From the NCBI RefSeq assembly GCF_002884445.1, contig NZ_KZ614144.1, positions 5,837,920-5,901,919 on the forward strand: a stretch of 64,000 nt of DNA, in the 5' to 3' direction. Both the position numbers and the translations under genes were made by a program. This document shows, piece after piece, positions 38,156 to 45,201 of this stretch (positions within the stretch are counted from its first letter, which is position 1; every line of letters starts with the position of its first letter). The DNA comes from Paenibacillus castaneae. GTDB lineage: Bacteria > Bacillota > Bacilli > Paenibacillales > Paenibacillaceae. Under the pieces are notes generated by a model that was given only the letters and a program-made list of their open reading frames with translations, made no database searches and was not told the DNA's origin.

Positions 38156-38185
38156 ACTATAACACCCACTTAACGGAATTGTCAA
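38156..38185 (-). promoter_or_regulatory. cold-shock gene promoter
   Basis: Consensus TTGACA (38180-38185), 18 bases, TATAGT (38156-38161) on the minus strand. Confidence 0.7.
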
Positions 38186-38272
38186 ACAATTTGTTGTAAG
38201 CGGATTCATAATAAGTTGGTTATGTTGAAAGAGTCAGATAACATCGCATGTTGATTACAACTATCACTACAT

Positions 38273-38301
38273 TAATAAAAAAATAACCGCCCAATGGGCG
38301 G
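38273..38301 (-). terminator. terminator of the flaG-fliD-fliS-fliT unit
   Basis: CCGCCCATTGGGCGG (38287-38301), a six-pair GC stem with a three-base loop, followed by TTATTTTTTT on the minus strand. Confidence 0.85.
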
Positions 38302-38333
38302 AGCAGCATCATCACTATTTCTAGACTAGATTA

Positions 38334-38672
38334 TTATCGTTTGGTATCGAAGAAAAGGCTATCATCGCCATAAGCGCCTGACTCATACATCGACTTTGAA
38401 CGTTTTCCACGATTTATTTTCTCAATCTCTATATTCGCTTCATTACGCAGCTTCGTCATTCTGCCAGTAATGACGTTGTCCAGCTCCATAATATGCAATA
38501 CAATCGGTCGACATGCTGCAACTTGATCAGGAGTAAGAGTCACCTTCTCGAGCTCTGTAAAAAGGTCATCTCGCTCCTGCATATAAATATCAAACTCTTC
38601 AAGTTCACAACTTTCTAATCTCTGGATTAATTCAGACGACAGTCGAGTGAGTTGCTTTAAGAGTGCTTCCAA
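38334..38672 (-). CDS. FliT-like flagellar chaperone
   Basis: A 112-residue, mainly helical charged protein directly after fliS. Position and size match B. subtilis FliT, the chaperone of the filament cap FliD, but sequence identity in this family is low, so the name rests on context. It starts with TTG at 38672 inside the end of fliS (41-base overlap, different frame), with GGGG 7 bases before. The overlap implies translational coupling with fliS. Confidence 0.75.
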   Translation of the reverse strand: MEALLKQLTRLSSELIQRLESCELEEFDIYMQERDDLFTELEKVTLTPDQVAACRPIVLHIMELDNVITGRMTKLRNEANIEIEKINRGKRSKSMYESGAYGDDSLFFDTKR

Positions 38673-39057
38673 CGCCTTGCCCCGCTAATTGATTGTATTG
38701 TTTGGCAGCTTGAATCCATGTTTCTTTTAATTCAATTAAGTGACCGAGCACTTCTTCTGCAGGCTCGATTTCCTTTTTCATATTTGCTTCAACAAGTCGA
38801 GTATTAAAATATTCATACAAACTCAATAGATTTTCTGACATAGGTGAATTTCGATCTATAGTAATGATAAATTCACTAATTATGTTTTGAACCTTCAATA
38901 AATTAGTGTGCGCTTCAGAATATTTTTTTTCTTTAATTGCTTCAATACCTTGACGACAGAATCGAATTGCACCATCGTAAAGCATAATGAGCAATTGAGC
39001 TGGCGATGCTGTTTGTACAGTTGTTTCTAAGTATTTATTGCGCTGCTGCAATTGCAT
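38632..39057 (-). CDS. fliS: flagellin export chaperone FliS
   Basis: Binds the C terminus of flagellin and stops it polymerising before export. The 141-residue helical-bundle protein has the family motif near the N terminus (YLETTVQTASPAQLLIMLYDGAIRFCRQ). In B. subtilis FliS also helps release FliW from flagellin. ATG start with AGGAGG; 13 bases behind fliD. Confidence 0.96.
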   Translation of the reverse strand: MQLQQRNKYLETTVQTASPAQLLIMLYDGAIRFCRQGIEAIKEKKYSEAHTNLLKVQNIISEFIITIDRNSPMSENLLSLYEYFNTRLVEANMKKEIEPAEEVLGHLIELKETWIQAAKQYNQLAGQGVGSTLKATHSTVV

Positions 39058-39070
39058 GCTGGAAAACCTC

Positions 39071-40879
39071 CTATGAGCTAAATTGCTGAGTTAGCCATGC
39101 GCTTTGGGAGTTCATTTTATTTAAATAAGTCTCCATTGCTGTGAATTGTTTATAATAACGTTTCTCCATATCATCCAAACGCTCAGTCAGACGGGCTATT
39201 TGGTCTGTAATTAGTTTATTTTCTTTACCCATAGAGTAATTATTATCATTTGCTTCTGCTGTTCCAGCTTTTTCTGTAATTTGCTTAAAAAGCACTACTG
39301 ATTTGTCATACAAACGTGAAGCAATGCCATCGCTTGATTCAGTAGCCCCCTTTGCTGTAAATAAAGCCATTACCTCCTCCGGCTTTTCAGTCAATGCCTT
39401 CGTAAGCTTAGCTTCATCAATATATAATTTGCCCCGATCAGCATATGTGCCGCTGATTACAGAACCATTTACATTACTGTTCGATATTCCAATTTCCGCT
39501 AAACTTTTTATTTGTCCAGCAGGAAGACCACTTACTGAATTTGATAATGAAATACGAAGAGAGCTCAATCCGCTAGTTAATAGCTGATCATTTGACAGCA
39601 TCCCGCTTCTAGCACGTTCTTCCCATTTCTTAATCTCATCCTCGCTCATAGCCTCACGTTGCTCAGACGTAAGCGGTTGGAAATTTCGCTGACGTTTTTC
39701 TTGCACTTCTTTATTAACTTCATCAATTAATGAATTATATTTTTCAACAAATTTTTTAATCGTATCTACTACTGAGCTGACGTCTTGCGTTACTCCTACA
39801 TTTACAACAGTACTGCTTTCTTGCTTAGCGGTAAAAGACATTCCTGCAATTGAGAACGTATTAGAGTCATACTCAGCCTCAATACCATTGAATAGAACTT
39901 TAGCATTTTTACCAGTAGCACTAATAACTGCTGAGTTCGGTTTAAGAGGAGTATCAACTCCTAATTTATTTACAATAGCACCTCCAGCATCATCAGAAAA
40001 AGTAATCGCCTTAGTCTTATCTGCATTTGCGAAAGTAAGCTTGCCACTGCTATTCAAGCTAGCGTCTACACCGACCTTAGTCAATTTATTATTCATCTGA
40101 TTAACAAGATCACCCATAGTAGTTGTACTTGTTACATCGAAATCATAATTAATATTATCGTACTTAATCGTAAATTTAGAAGTCCCTGATAAAGTGTTAT
40201 CAATTAATTCACTTGGAACAAGCATCTTCGAGCCTTCCAATTGAACAGAAGCCGTTGAAAAACCGAAAATAGTATTTATGTTATCACCATTTCCTAGTTC
40301 CAAGTTTATTTTTGATGTTTGACCTGATTTGGAAGAACTAAAAAATAATCTATCCATATTAGCATCGTAGGATACTTTAACACCAGTTGATGCCGCGTTA
40401 TTATTAATTGACGATACAAGATCTTCAATGCTATCTGTCGGCTTAATCGTTATGGATGCAGTCCCTTTCTCCCCGGTAACTTTCAATTCTGTCTCACTAC
40501 TTAAGTTAAGTACGCTTAGCTTCTTCCCAACACCAGGTGGACCAGCTAAATCGCCAGATGTCAAGGAAGCAGACGCAGCTAGCTCTTTAATCTGGATCGT
40601 ATATTGTCCTTCATTTGCATTAGCTGTTCCCGTTACTGAGACAATATTTTCTTGTGAGGAAGACACCTTCTTCGCTAAATAACCTGATTGCAATTTCATG
40701 TCAAATGCAGCGTTGCGAAACTCTAATATTTTGCTATTGAGTGTTCGATAATCATCTCGTTTCCACTCCAACGCTTGCTTCTTCTGAGCTAGTTTATCCA
40801 AAGGAATTCGCTGTGCAGCCATTAGTTTTTTAATAATAGCATCTGTGTCCATTCCCGATGCCAATCCACCTATACGCAT
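39071..40879 (-). CDS. fliD: flagellar filament cap protein FliD
   Basis: Caps the filament tip and folds arriving flagellin subunits. The 602-residue protein begins MRIGGLASGMDTDAIIKKLM, the standard FliD_N signature, has coiled-coil ends and a variable centre with two repeats related to each other (about 75-180 and 230-330). The C-terminal FliD_C portion ends with MEKRYYKQFTAMETYLNKMNSQSAWLTQQF. ATG with AAAAGGAG. Confidence 0.97.
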   Translation of the reverse strand: MRIGGLASGMDTDAIIKKLMAAQRIPLDKLAQKKQALEWKRDDYRTLNSKILEFRNAAFDMKLQSGYLAKKVSSSQENIVSVTGTANANEGQYTIQIKELAASASLTSGDLAGPPGVGKKLSVLNLSSETELKVTGEKGTASITIKPTDSIEDLVSSINNNAASTGVKVSYDANMDRLFFSSSKSGQTSKINLELGNGDNINTIFGFSTASVQLEGSKMLVPSELIDNTLSGTSKFTIKYDNINYDFDVTSTTTMGDLVNQMNNKLTKVGVDASLNSSGKLTFANADKTKAITFSDDAGGAIVNKLGVDTPLKPNSAVISATGKNAKVLFNGIEAEYDSNTFSIAGMSFTAKQESSTVVNVGVTQDVSSVVDTIKKFVEKYNSLIDEVNKEVQEKRQRNFQPLTSEQREAMSEDEIKKWEERARSGMLSNDQLLTSGLSSLRISLSNSVSGLPAGQIKSLAEIGISNSNVNGSVISGTYADRGKLYIDEAKLTKALTEKPEEVMALFTAKGATESSDGIASRLYDKSVVLFKQITEKAGTAEANDNNYSMGKENKLITDQIARLTERLDDMEKRYYKQFTAMETYLNKMNSQSAWLTQQFSS

Positions 40880-40902
40880 AATTCACACTCCTTTTTTAAT
40901 GA

Positions 40903-41307
40903 TTATCTTTTTTCGTCTATTAATATCCCAGCCATTTCCCATAGCTTTGCAACAAAATCTAACGTCTTCTCTGGAGGAATTTCTCTTATGACTTCACCAG
41001 AATCACTATCGAGTACTTTCACGGAAATCAGTTTCGTTTTATCATGAACCGTAAACTCCAAATTGGTAGCTTTGCCTTGCATTGATTTTATAGCTTTGTC
41101 AATTGCTTTAACCAGCTGTTCATCACTAACCGTGTAATGCTCTCCGCGCAATTCTGCATTCTTAAGGTCACTTATATTCGTGATAGTCGTTTTCGTTTCT
41201 GTAGAGTGGCTTACAGCAACCTTAGAAGGCTCTATAGATTTGCTTCCTGAAGCAACACGATCAGTTGAACTGCTAGTTCCTGTGATCGATGTATTTATGT
41301 TCATCAC
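40903..41307 (-). CDS. flaG: FlaG family flagellar protein
   Basis: A 134-residue protein with a Ser/Thr-rich N terminus and a C-terminal FlaG domain (about 60-134; NLEFTVHDKTKLISVKVLDSDSGEVIREIPPEKTLDF). FlaG (B. subtilis YvyC) affects filament length in some species; its mechanism is uncertain. GTG start at 41307 with GGAGG 8 bases upstream, next codon ATG. First gene of the flaG-fliD-fliS-fliT unit, under the SigD-type promoter at 41341-41368. Confidence 0.93.
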   Translation of the reverse strand: MMNINTSITGTSSSTDRVASGSKSIEPSKVAVSHSTETKTTITNISDLKNAELRGEHYTVSDEQLVKAIDKAIKSMQGKATNLEFTVHDKTKLISVKVLDSDSGEVIREIPPEKTLDFVAKLWEMAGILIDEKR

Positions 41308-41340
41308 AAATCAGTCCTCCAACGTTTATTTGTAATATAT

Positions 41341-41368
41341 TTATCGGCAATATCTCATAAAATGATTA
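41341..41368 (-). promoter_or_regulatory. SigD-type promoter of flaG-fliD-fliS-fliT
   Basis: GCCGATAA (41341-41348) with TAAT (41365-41368) 16 bases upstream on the minus strand. The SigD consensus is TAAA-N15-GCCGATAT. A full -10 core and a 3/4 -35 box just before a flagellar gene make a good case. Confidence 0.7.
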
Positions 41369-41380
41369 GAGTAATTATAA

Positions 41381-41407
41381 AAGAGACTCTGGAAAATCAG
41401 AATCTCT
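41381..41407 (-). terminator. second terminator behind hag
   Basis: AGAGATTCTG pairs with CAGAGTCTCT, then TTTTATAATT on the minus strand. It backs up the main hag terminator about 75 bases upstream. Confidence 0.65.
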
Positions 41408-41478
41408 CATTACTATATTTCATGCTTATCGTAGTAATCATAATAGAACCTCTTTATCTTGAATACTTATATGTAAAA

Positions 41479-41512
41479 GGAAAAAGCCTTAGGATAAATC
41501 CTAAGGCTTTTT
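41479..41512 (-). terminator. main hag terminator
   Basis: Perfect 15-pair stem AAAAAGCCTTAGGAT-AA-ATCCTAAGGCTTTTT (41481-41512). Confidence 0.95.
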
Positions 41513-41526
41513 CGAATGGATTGCTA

Positions 41527-42759
41527 TTAGCGAAGCAATTGAAGAACGCCTTGCGGTTGTTGGTTAGCTTGAGCCAACATCGCTTGGGAAGCTTGAGTAA
41601 GAATGTTGTTCTTCGTGAATGTCATCATTTCTTTAGCCATATCAACGTCACGTACACGTGATTCAGCTGCAGTCAAGTTCTCCGAAGAAGTGTTCAAGTT
41701 GTTAATTGTGTGCTCAAGACGGTTTTGAACAGCACCCAGTTTCGAACGCTCAGCCGAAACTTTTTGAGTTGCAGCATCGATAACTTTGATCGCAACGTTA
41801 GCTTGGCCTTGGTTGCCGATTTTAAGATCTTTAACACCAAGAGCAGAAGAGCTCATGTCTTTAATCGAAAGTTGAATATTTTGGTTTGTGTTAGCACCGA
41901 TTTGGAACGTTGCTTGGCTATCAGCATGGTCTAGAGCTGCAGCAGTAGTTTCAGAGAAACTTGACAATGCATTTGAAGCTCCAGATTTAACATCCCCATT
42001 TGCATCTTTAACGGTGAAAGTCAAACCATTGATTGCTCCATCATAACCCTTACCAGTTGCAGCAATTTCGATACCGCCTGTAGCATTAACAGTGGCAGCA
42101 CCAAAGTCACCTGCTTTCTTGATATCGGCGATAGTGTCGTCACCAGCAAGTGTAACTGTTGTAGTTACTCCATTTTTAACGTAGGATACTTCAATAGTAT
42201 CTCCGTCAACAATACCTAGACTATTTTTATCTTTATCTGTCAAGTCACTAAATTTCGCTGTATCTGCAAGAGCAGCGCCAGCTAGACCCTTGATTGAAGT
42301 GTTGGTGTTAATATTTGCAGTTGAAGTAGTAGTTTTATCCATCGAACCATCGATTAGGTTCTTAGTATTGAATTGAGTCGTGCTAGAAATACGGTCAATT
42401 TCTTTACCCAATTGATCCATTTCATCTTGAAGGTTTGTACGGTCTTGAGCTGTGTTTGTATCGTTACCCGATTGAACAGCTAGCTCACGCATACGTTGCA
42501 AGATGGAGTGAGTTTCGTTAAGAGCACCCTCAGCAGTTTGAATAAGGGAGATACCGTCTTGCGAGTTGCGGCTAGCTTGATCCAAACCACGGATTTGGCC
42601 ACGCATTTTTTCGGAGATTGCTAGACCAGCTGCATCATCACCAGCGCGGTTGATGCGAAGACCAGAAGACAATTTCTCCAAAGATTTGCTTGCGCCTGCA
42701 TTGTTGCTGGACAATTGACGATGAGTATTAAGAGCTGCGATATTGTGGTTAATAATCAT
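41527..42759 (-). CDS. hag: flagellin
   Basis: Filament subunit, 410 residues. The conserved N-terminal D0/D1 region (MIINHNIAALNTHRQL, SSGLRINRAGDDAAGLAISE) and C-terminal D1/D0 region (AAESRVRDVDMAKEMMTF through QANQQPQGVLQLLR) flank a variable surface-exposed centre (about 150-310) that makes it longer than the 304-residue B. subtilis Hag. ATG 42759 is chosen, with AAGGAGG 8 bases upstream; the frame to 42795 is leader. Controlled by SigD and, from the leader, by CsrA. Confidence 0.98.
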   Translation of the reverse strand: MIINHNIAALNTHRQLSSNNAGASKSLEKLSSGLRINRAGDDAAGLAISEKMRGQIRGLDQASRNSQDGISLIQTAEGALNETHSILQRMRELAVQSGNDTNTAQDRTNLQDEMDQLGKEIDRISSTTQFNTKNLIDGSMDKTTTSTANINTNTSIKGLAGAALADTAKFSDLTDKDKNSLGIVDGDTIEVSYVKNGVTTTVTLAGDDTIADIKKAGDFGAATVNATGGIEIAATGKGYDGAINGLTFTVKDANGDVKSGASNALSSFSETTAAALDHADSQATFQIGANTNQNIQLSIKDMSSSALGVKDLKIGNQGQANVAIKVIDAATQKVSAERSKLGAVQNRLEHTINNLNTSSENLTAAESRVRDVDMAKEMMTFTKNNILTQASQAMLAQANQQPQGVLQLLR

Positions 42760-42767
42760 TGATATTT

Positions 42768-42838
42768 CCTCCTTGAAATTTTCGTATTTCCGCATCCTTG
42801 CGGAAGCTTACGATAATAGTTCGGCCGCCCTATTATCG
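42768..42838 (-). promoter_or_regulatory. hag mRNA leader with CsrA-binding hairpin and 5' stem-loop
   Basis: Two hairpins lie between the transcription start and the ribosome site. At 42811-42838 CGATAATAG pairs with CTATTATCG right at the RNA 5' end, which may stabilise the message. At 42788-42805 TTCCGC-AAGGAT-GCGGAA presents AAGGA in its loop, flanked as in the CsrA consensus CAAGGAUG. The Shine-Dalgarno AAGGAGG (42768-42774) offers a second GGA, so CsrA could bridge the two and block translation. Confidence 0.75.
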
Positions 42839-42849
42839 CGCTAATATAT

Positions 42850-42876
42850 ATATCGGCGATTTTATTCGTTTGTTTA
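42850..42876 (-). promoter_or_regulatory. SigD promoter of hag
   Basis: TAAA (42873-42876), 15 bases, GCCGATAT (42850-42857) on the minus strand: an exact match to the SigD consensus. Confidence 0.93.
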
Positions 42877-42898
42877 TAGCAGTTTCATAAAAATAAGA

Positions 42899-43123
42899 TT
42901 ATTTTTTAAATAATTTGGACATGTCCTCGATCGTATGTGAACTTGCTGCTGCTGCAAGATTTTCTGCTTGAATAGTAAGGTAAATTTCTTTGCGATAGAT
43001 ATCCACTTCCTTAGGAGCACGTATACCCAATTTGACATTATCGCCTTCAACGTTCAGTACAATGATCTCAACATTTGCTCCAATCATAATGGACTCATTA
43101 CTTTTCCTTGAAAGAACAAGCAT
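42899..43123 (-). CDS. csrA: carbon storage regulator CsrA
   Basis: RNA-binding translational repressor of 74 residues, starting MLVLSRKSNESIMIGANVEI, with the conserved GIRAPKEVDIYRKEIYLTIQ strand that forms the RNA-binding face. In Bacillales it represses hag and is held off by FliW. Directly downstream of fliW and upstream of hag, whose leader carries the predicted target. ATG with AAGGAGG. Confidence 0.97.
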   Translation of the reverse strand: MLVLSRKSNESIMIGANVEIIVLNVEGDNVKLGIRAPKEVDIYRKEIYLTIQAENLAAAASSHTIEDMSKLFKK

Positions 43124-43138
43124 ATCTTTCCTTCCTCC

Positions 43139-43531
43139 TTATGTTCGATTGAGCGGTGCACGCGAGCTGTAAGTATTGTCATGAAGAATATGCTGTTTTC
43201 CTACTTTAGTTCTACTGTTCAGTATAATTGGAGCAAGCAAATTAATAGTCGCTTTCGACAATTCCAATGGTACCGTTATAATTGACCAAATCTCAACTTC
43301 TTCTTCATTTTCGATGTTAAGCTCTTGTTTTATCGTTTCGGAGAGTTCCCATTCATAATCTGGGTAAAACAAAAACGGACTCGCAATCAGCAATGATATA
43401 TCTTGACCCCCAACTGCTTTCATAAGTTTCATCGGCAGGTCATTGCCTACTTCTTCTAGAATAAATTGATTCACATGTTCAAAACCCGGTATTCCCTGCT
43501 CGAATTGATAAATAAGCAAATCACTGTTCAC
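43139..43531 (-). CDS. fliW: flagellar assembly factor FliW
   Basis: A 130-residue beta-barrel protein that binds either flagellin or CsrA: free FliW removes CsrA from hag mRNA. The family sequence FEQGIPGFEHVNQFILEE is near the N terminus. GTG 43531 is chosen (GGGAGG 7 bases upstream); the longer frame to 43594 runs back into the terminator of the preceding gene. 15 bases before csrA. Confidence 0.94.
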   Translation of the reverse strand: MNSDLLIYQFEQGIPGFEHVNQFILEEVGNDLPMKLMKAVGGQDISLLIASPFLFYPDYEWELSETIKQELNIENEEEVEIWSIITVPLELSKATINLLAPIILNSRTKVGKQHILHDNTYSSRAPLNRT

Positions 43532-43564
43532 TAGATTACCTCCCATATTCGGCTGCTTTTTATG

Positions 43565-43615
43565 AAAATAAAAACTATAGACCTCATGCGTCATACGCAG
43601 ACGGTCTATAGTTTT
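43565..43615 (-). terminator. strong terminator between the DUF6470 gene and fliW
   Basis: AAAACTATAGACC pairs perfectly with GGTCTATAGTTTT (13 pairs) with an inner TGCG/CGCA stem, followed by TATTTT on the minus strand. It lies inside what is otherwise a continuous gene run, and no promoter for fliW-csrA was found behind it. Confidence 0.85.
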
Positions 43616-43630
43616 AAATAATAATAGAGT

Positions 43631-44197
43631 CTAGATAAGCTGATTGATTTCAGGCGGAATAATATCCACTTTAGGATATTGACTCATATAAATATCCAAC
43701 TTGCCTCGCTCGTATTCATGAATGGGCCTATTTACTTGAACGTTTAATTTCACCTGTCCAGGAGTTGTTTCAATAGACAGCTCGCTAGGTGTATATTCAA
43801 TATCAATATTATCAAAAGATGCCGGCCCACGGAAATCAAATTCTGGAAAGGTTCGTTTCCATTCTCGCGCCATCTCTGCAATCGGATTTCCGCCTAAGTG
43901 AATGGATGCCATTTGATCGCCTTTCTCCACAATACGCGCAATGCCTTGCAATGCAATATCAGACGCCATCGAATATATTTTACTCATCGTCTCCAAATTA
44001 TTGCCAAGCGCCAACGCATCCCATACACGATCCTGATTAATCTCTAACCGTCCGTTGGTCGTTTTAAAATGTTGTTCTGGTCTAATTTGCTCCATGTCCA
44101 CTGTAGGACGCGGCTGTTCAAGATGCTGTGTTCCAATATCGGCATCAATGGACAACATCGCATTTATCGAGTGCATTTGAATATGAGGTATTTGCAT
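43631..44197 (-). CDS. DUF6470 family protein, YviE-like
   Basis: A 188-residue protein of unknown function between flgL and fliW, the place of yviE in B. subtilis. The N terminus (MQIPHIQMHSINAMLSIDAD) and the PPEINQLI end look typical for the family. No signal or membrane segment. Co-conservation with flagellar genes suggests a role in flagellum assembly, unproven. ATG with AGGGGAG. Confidence 0.85.
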   Translation of the reverse strand: MQIPHIQMHSINAMLSIDADIGTQHLEQPRPTVDMEQIRPEQHFKTTNGRLEINQDRVWDALALGNNLETMSKIYSMASDIALQGIARIVEKGDQMASIHLGGNPIAEMAREWKRTFPEFDFRGPASFDNIDIEYTPSELSIETTPGQVKLNVQVNRPIHEYERGKLDIYMSQYPKVDIIPPEINQLI

Positions 44198-44208
44198 ATG
44201 GCTCTCCC

Positions 44209-45180
44209 CTATCTCAGGAAGTCAACTAAACTAGGACGTATAAGCTGTGCTCCAACAGAAAGAGAAGCTTGATAAACATTTTCCTCCGTTTTCATGTTGG
44301 TAATGACTTCTGCCATATTTGCATCTTCCGTTTTCGCCTGTACGGTTTTCAAATTGATTCCAATATCATCAAGCCGATTTTGGACAAGCTCCACACGATT
44401 TATTTTAGCGCCTACTTCAGCTCGTTTCGTAAGCATTGTATTCATACGAGTATCGACCTGCGCAATTAAAGAAGAAATTCCTTTTTGATCTCCTGAATCC
44501 AACATATCATGAGCTCGTTGAAGAAGTAAGAAAACATTGTCACTGCTTTCTATTTCCGCTTGAGTCGCGTTAGTTGATATACCATTACCAAAAACTTCAT
44601 TACCTGTGATGTTCACAGCTAATTTCATGCCCGCAGCTAATTCGTATTTAATGGCTTCGGTATCCGAACTAACCTGAAACGCTTTTAGCAGAGGTGGATT
44701 TGCTGTTAAATCAACAGTACCATCCACTTCCATCGTTGGATAAGGCTTGTCACCCGTCAATTCACCATTGAATACTTGTTTACCGTTGAATTGGCTATTT
44801 CCTATTTCAACCATTTGATTGTATAACTGTGCTACTTCAACTTTTATCGCATCAAGGCTCGTTTGCTCCAGCGTTCCATTGGCACCTTTGACCAATAATT
44901 CTCGAGCTCGTTGCATAATATCTCCGGCTTGTCCAATGGTAGTGTCCGTATACTCCAACATAGATATCGAAGAGCTTACATTCTTAGTATATTGATCATT
45001 GGAATCCAGCTCACTGCGATAGCGAAGCGCAAATGTAATGCCAACCGGGTCATCAGATGGTTTATTGATCTTCATTCCCGTTGAGAGCTGATTCTGCAGG
45101 TTGTTCATACGTCCCATATTATTCGAGATATTACGCAGCAGCTGCGTATTCATCATAGATTGCGTAACGCGAAATGACAT
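44209..45180 (-). CDS. flgL: flagellar hook-filament junction protein FlgL
   Basis: A 323-residue HAP3 protein linking hook and filament. The flagellin-like N terminus (MSFRVTQSMMNTQLLRNISNNMGRMNNLQNQLSTGMKINKPSDDPVG) and the C-terminal helix (EVITNMKTEENVYQASLSVGAQLIRPSLVDFL) are present. ATG with GGGGGTG; 21 bases behind flgK. Confidence 0.96.
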   Translation of the reverse strand: MSFRVTQSMMNTQLLRNISNNMGRMNNLQNQLSTGMKINKPSDDPVGITFALRYRSELDSNDQYTKNVSSSISMLEYTDTTIGQAGDIMQRARELLVKGANGTLEQTSLDAIKVEVAQLYNQMVEIGNSQFNGKQVFNGELTGDKPYPTMEVDGTVDLTANPPLLKAFQVSSDTEAIKYELAAGMKLAVNITGNEVFGNGISTNATQAEIESSDNVFLLLQRAHDMLDSGDQKGISSLIAQVDTRMNTMLTKRAEVGAKINRVELVQNRLDDIGINLKTVQAKTEDANMAEVITNMKTEENVYQASLSVGAQLIRPSLVDFLR

Positions 45181-45201
45181 AATGTTTCACCCCCATATAT
45201 T

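Noticed and set aside
37907..38209. 100-codon frame upstream of and over the cold-shock gene
   Set aside because: It contains the promoter and leader of the cold-shock gene and overlaps its coding region in another frame.
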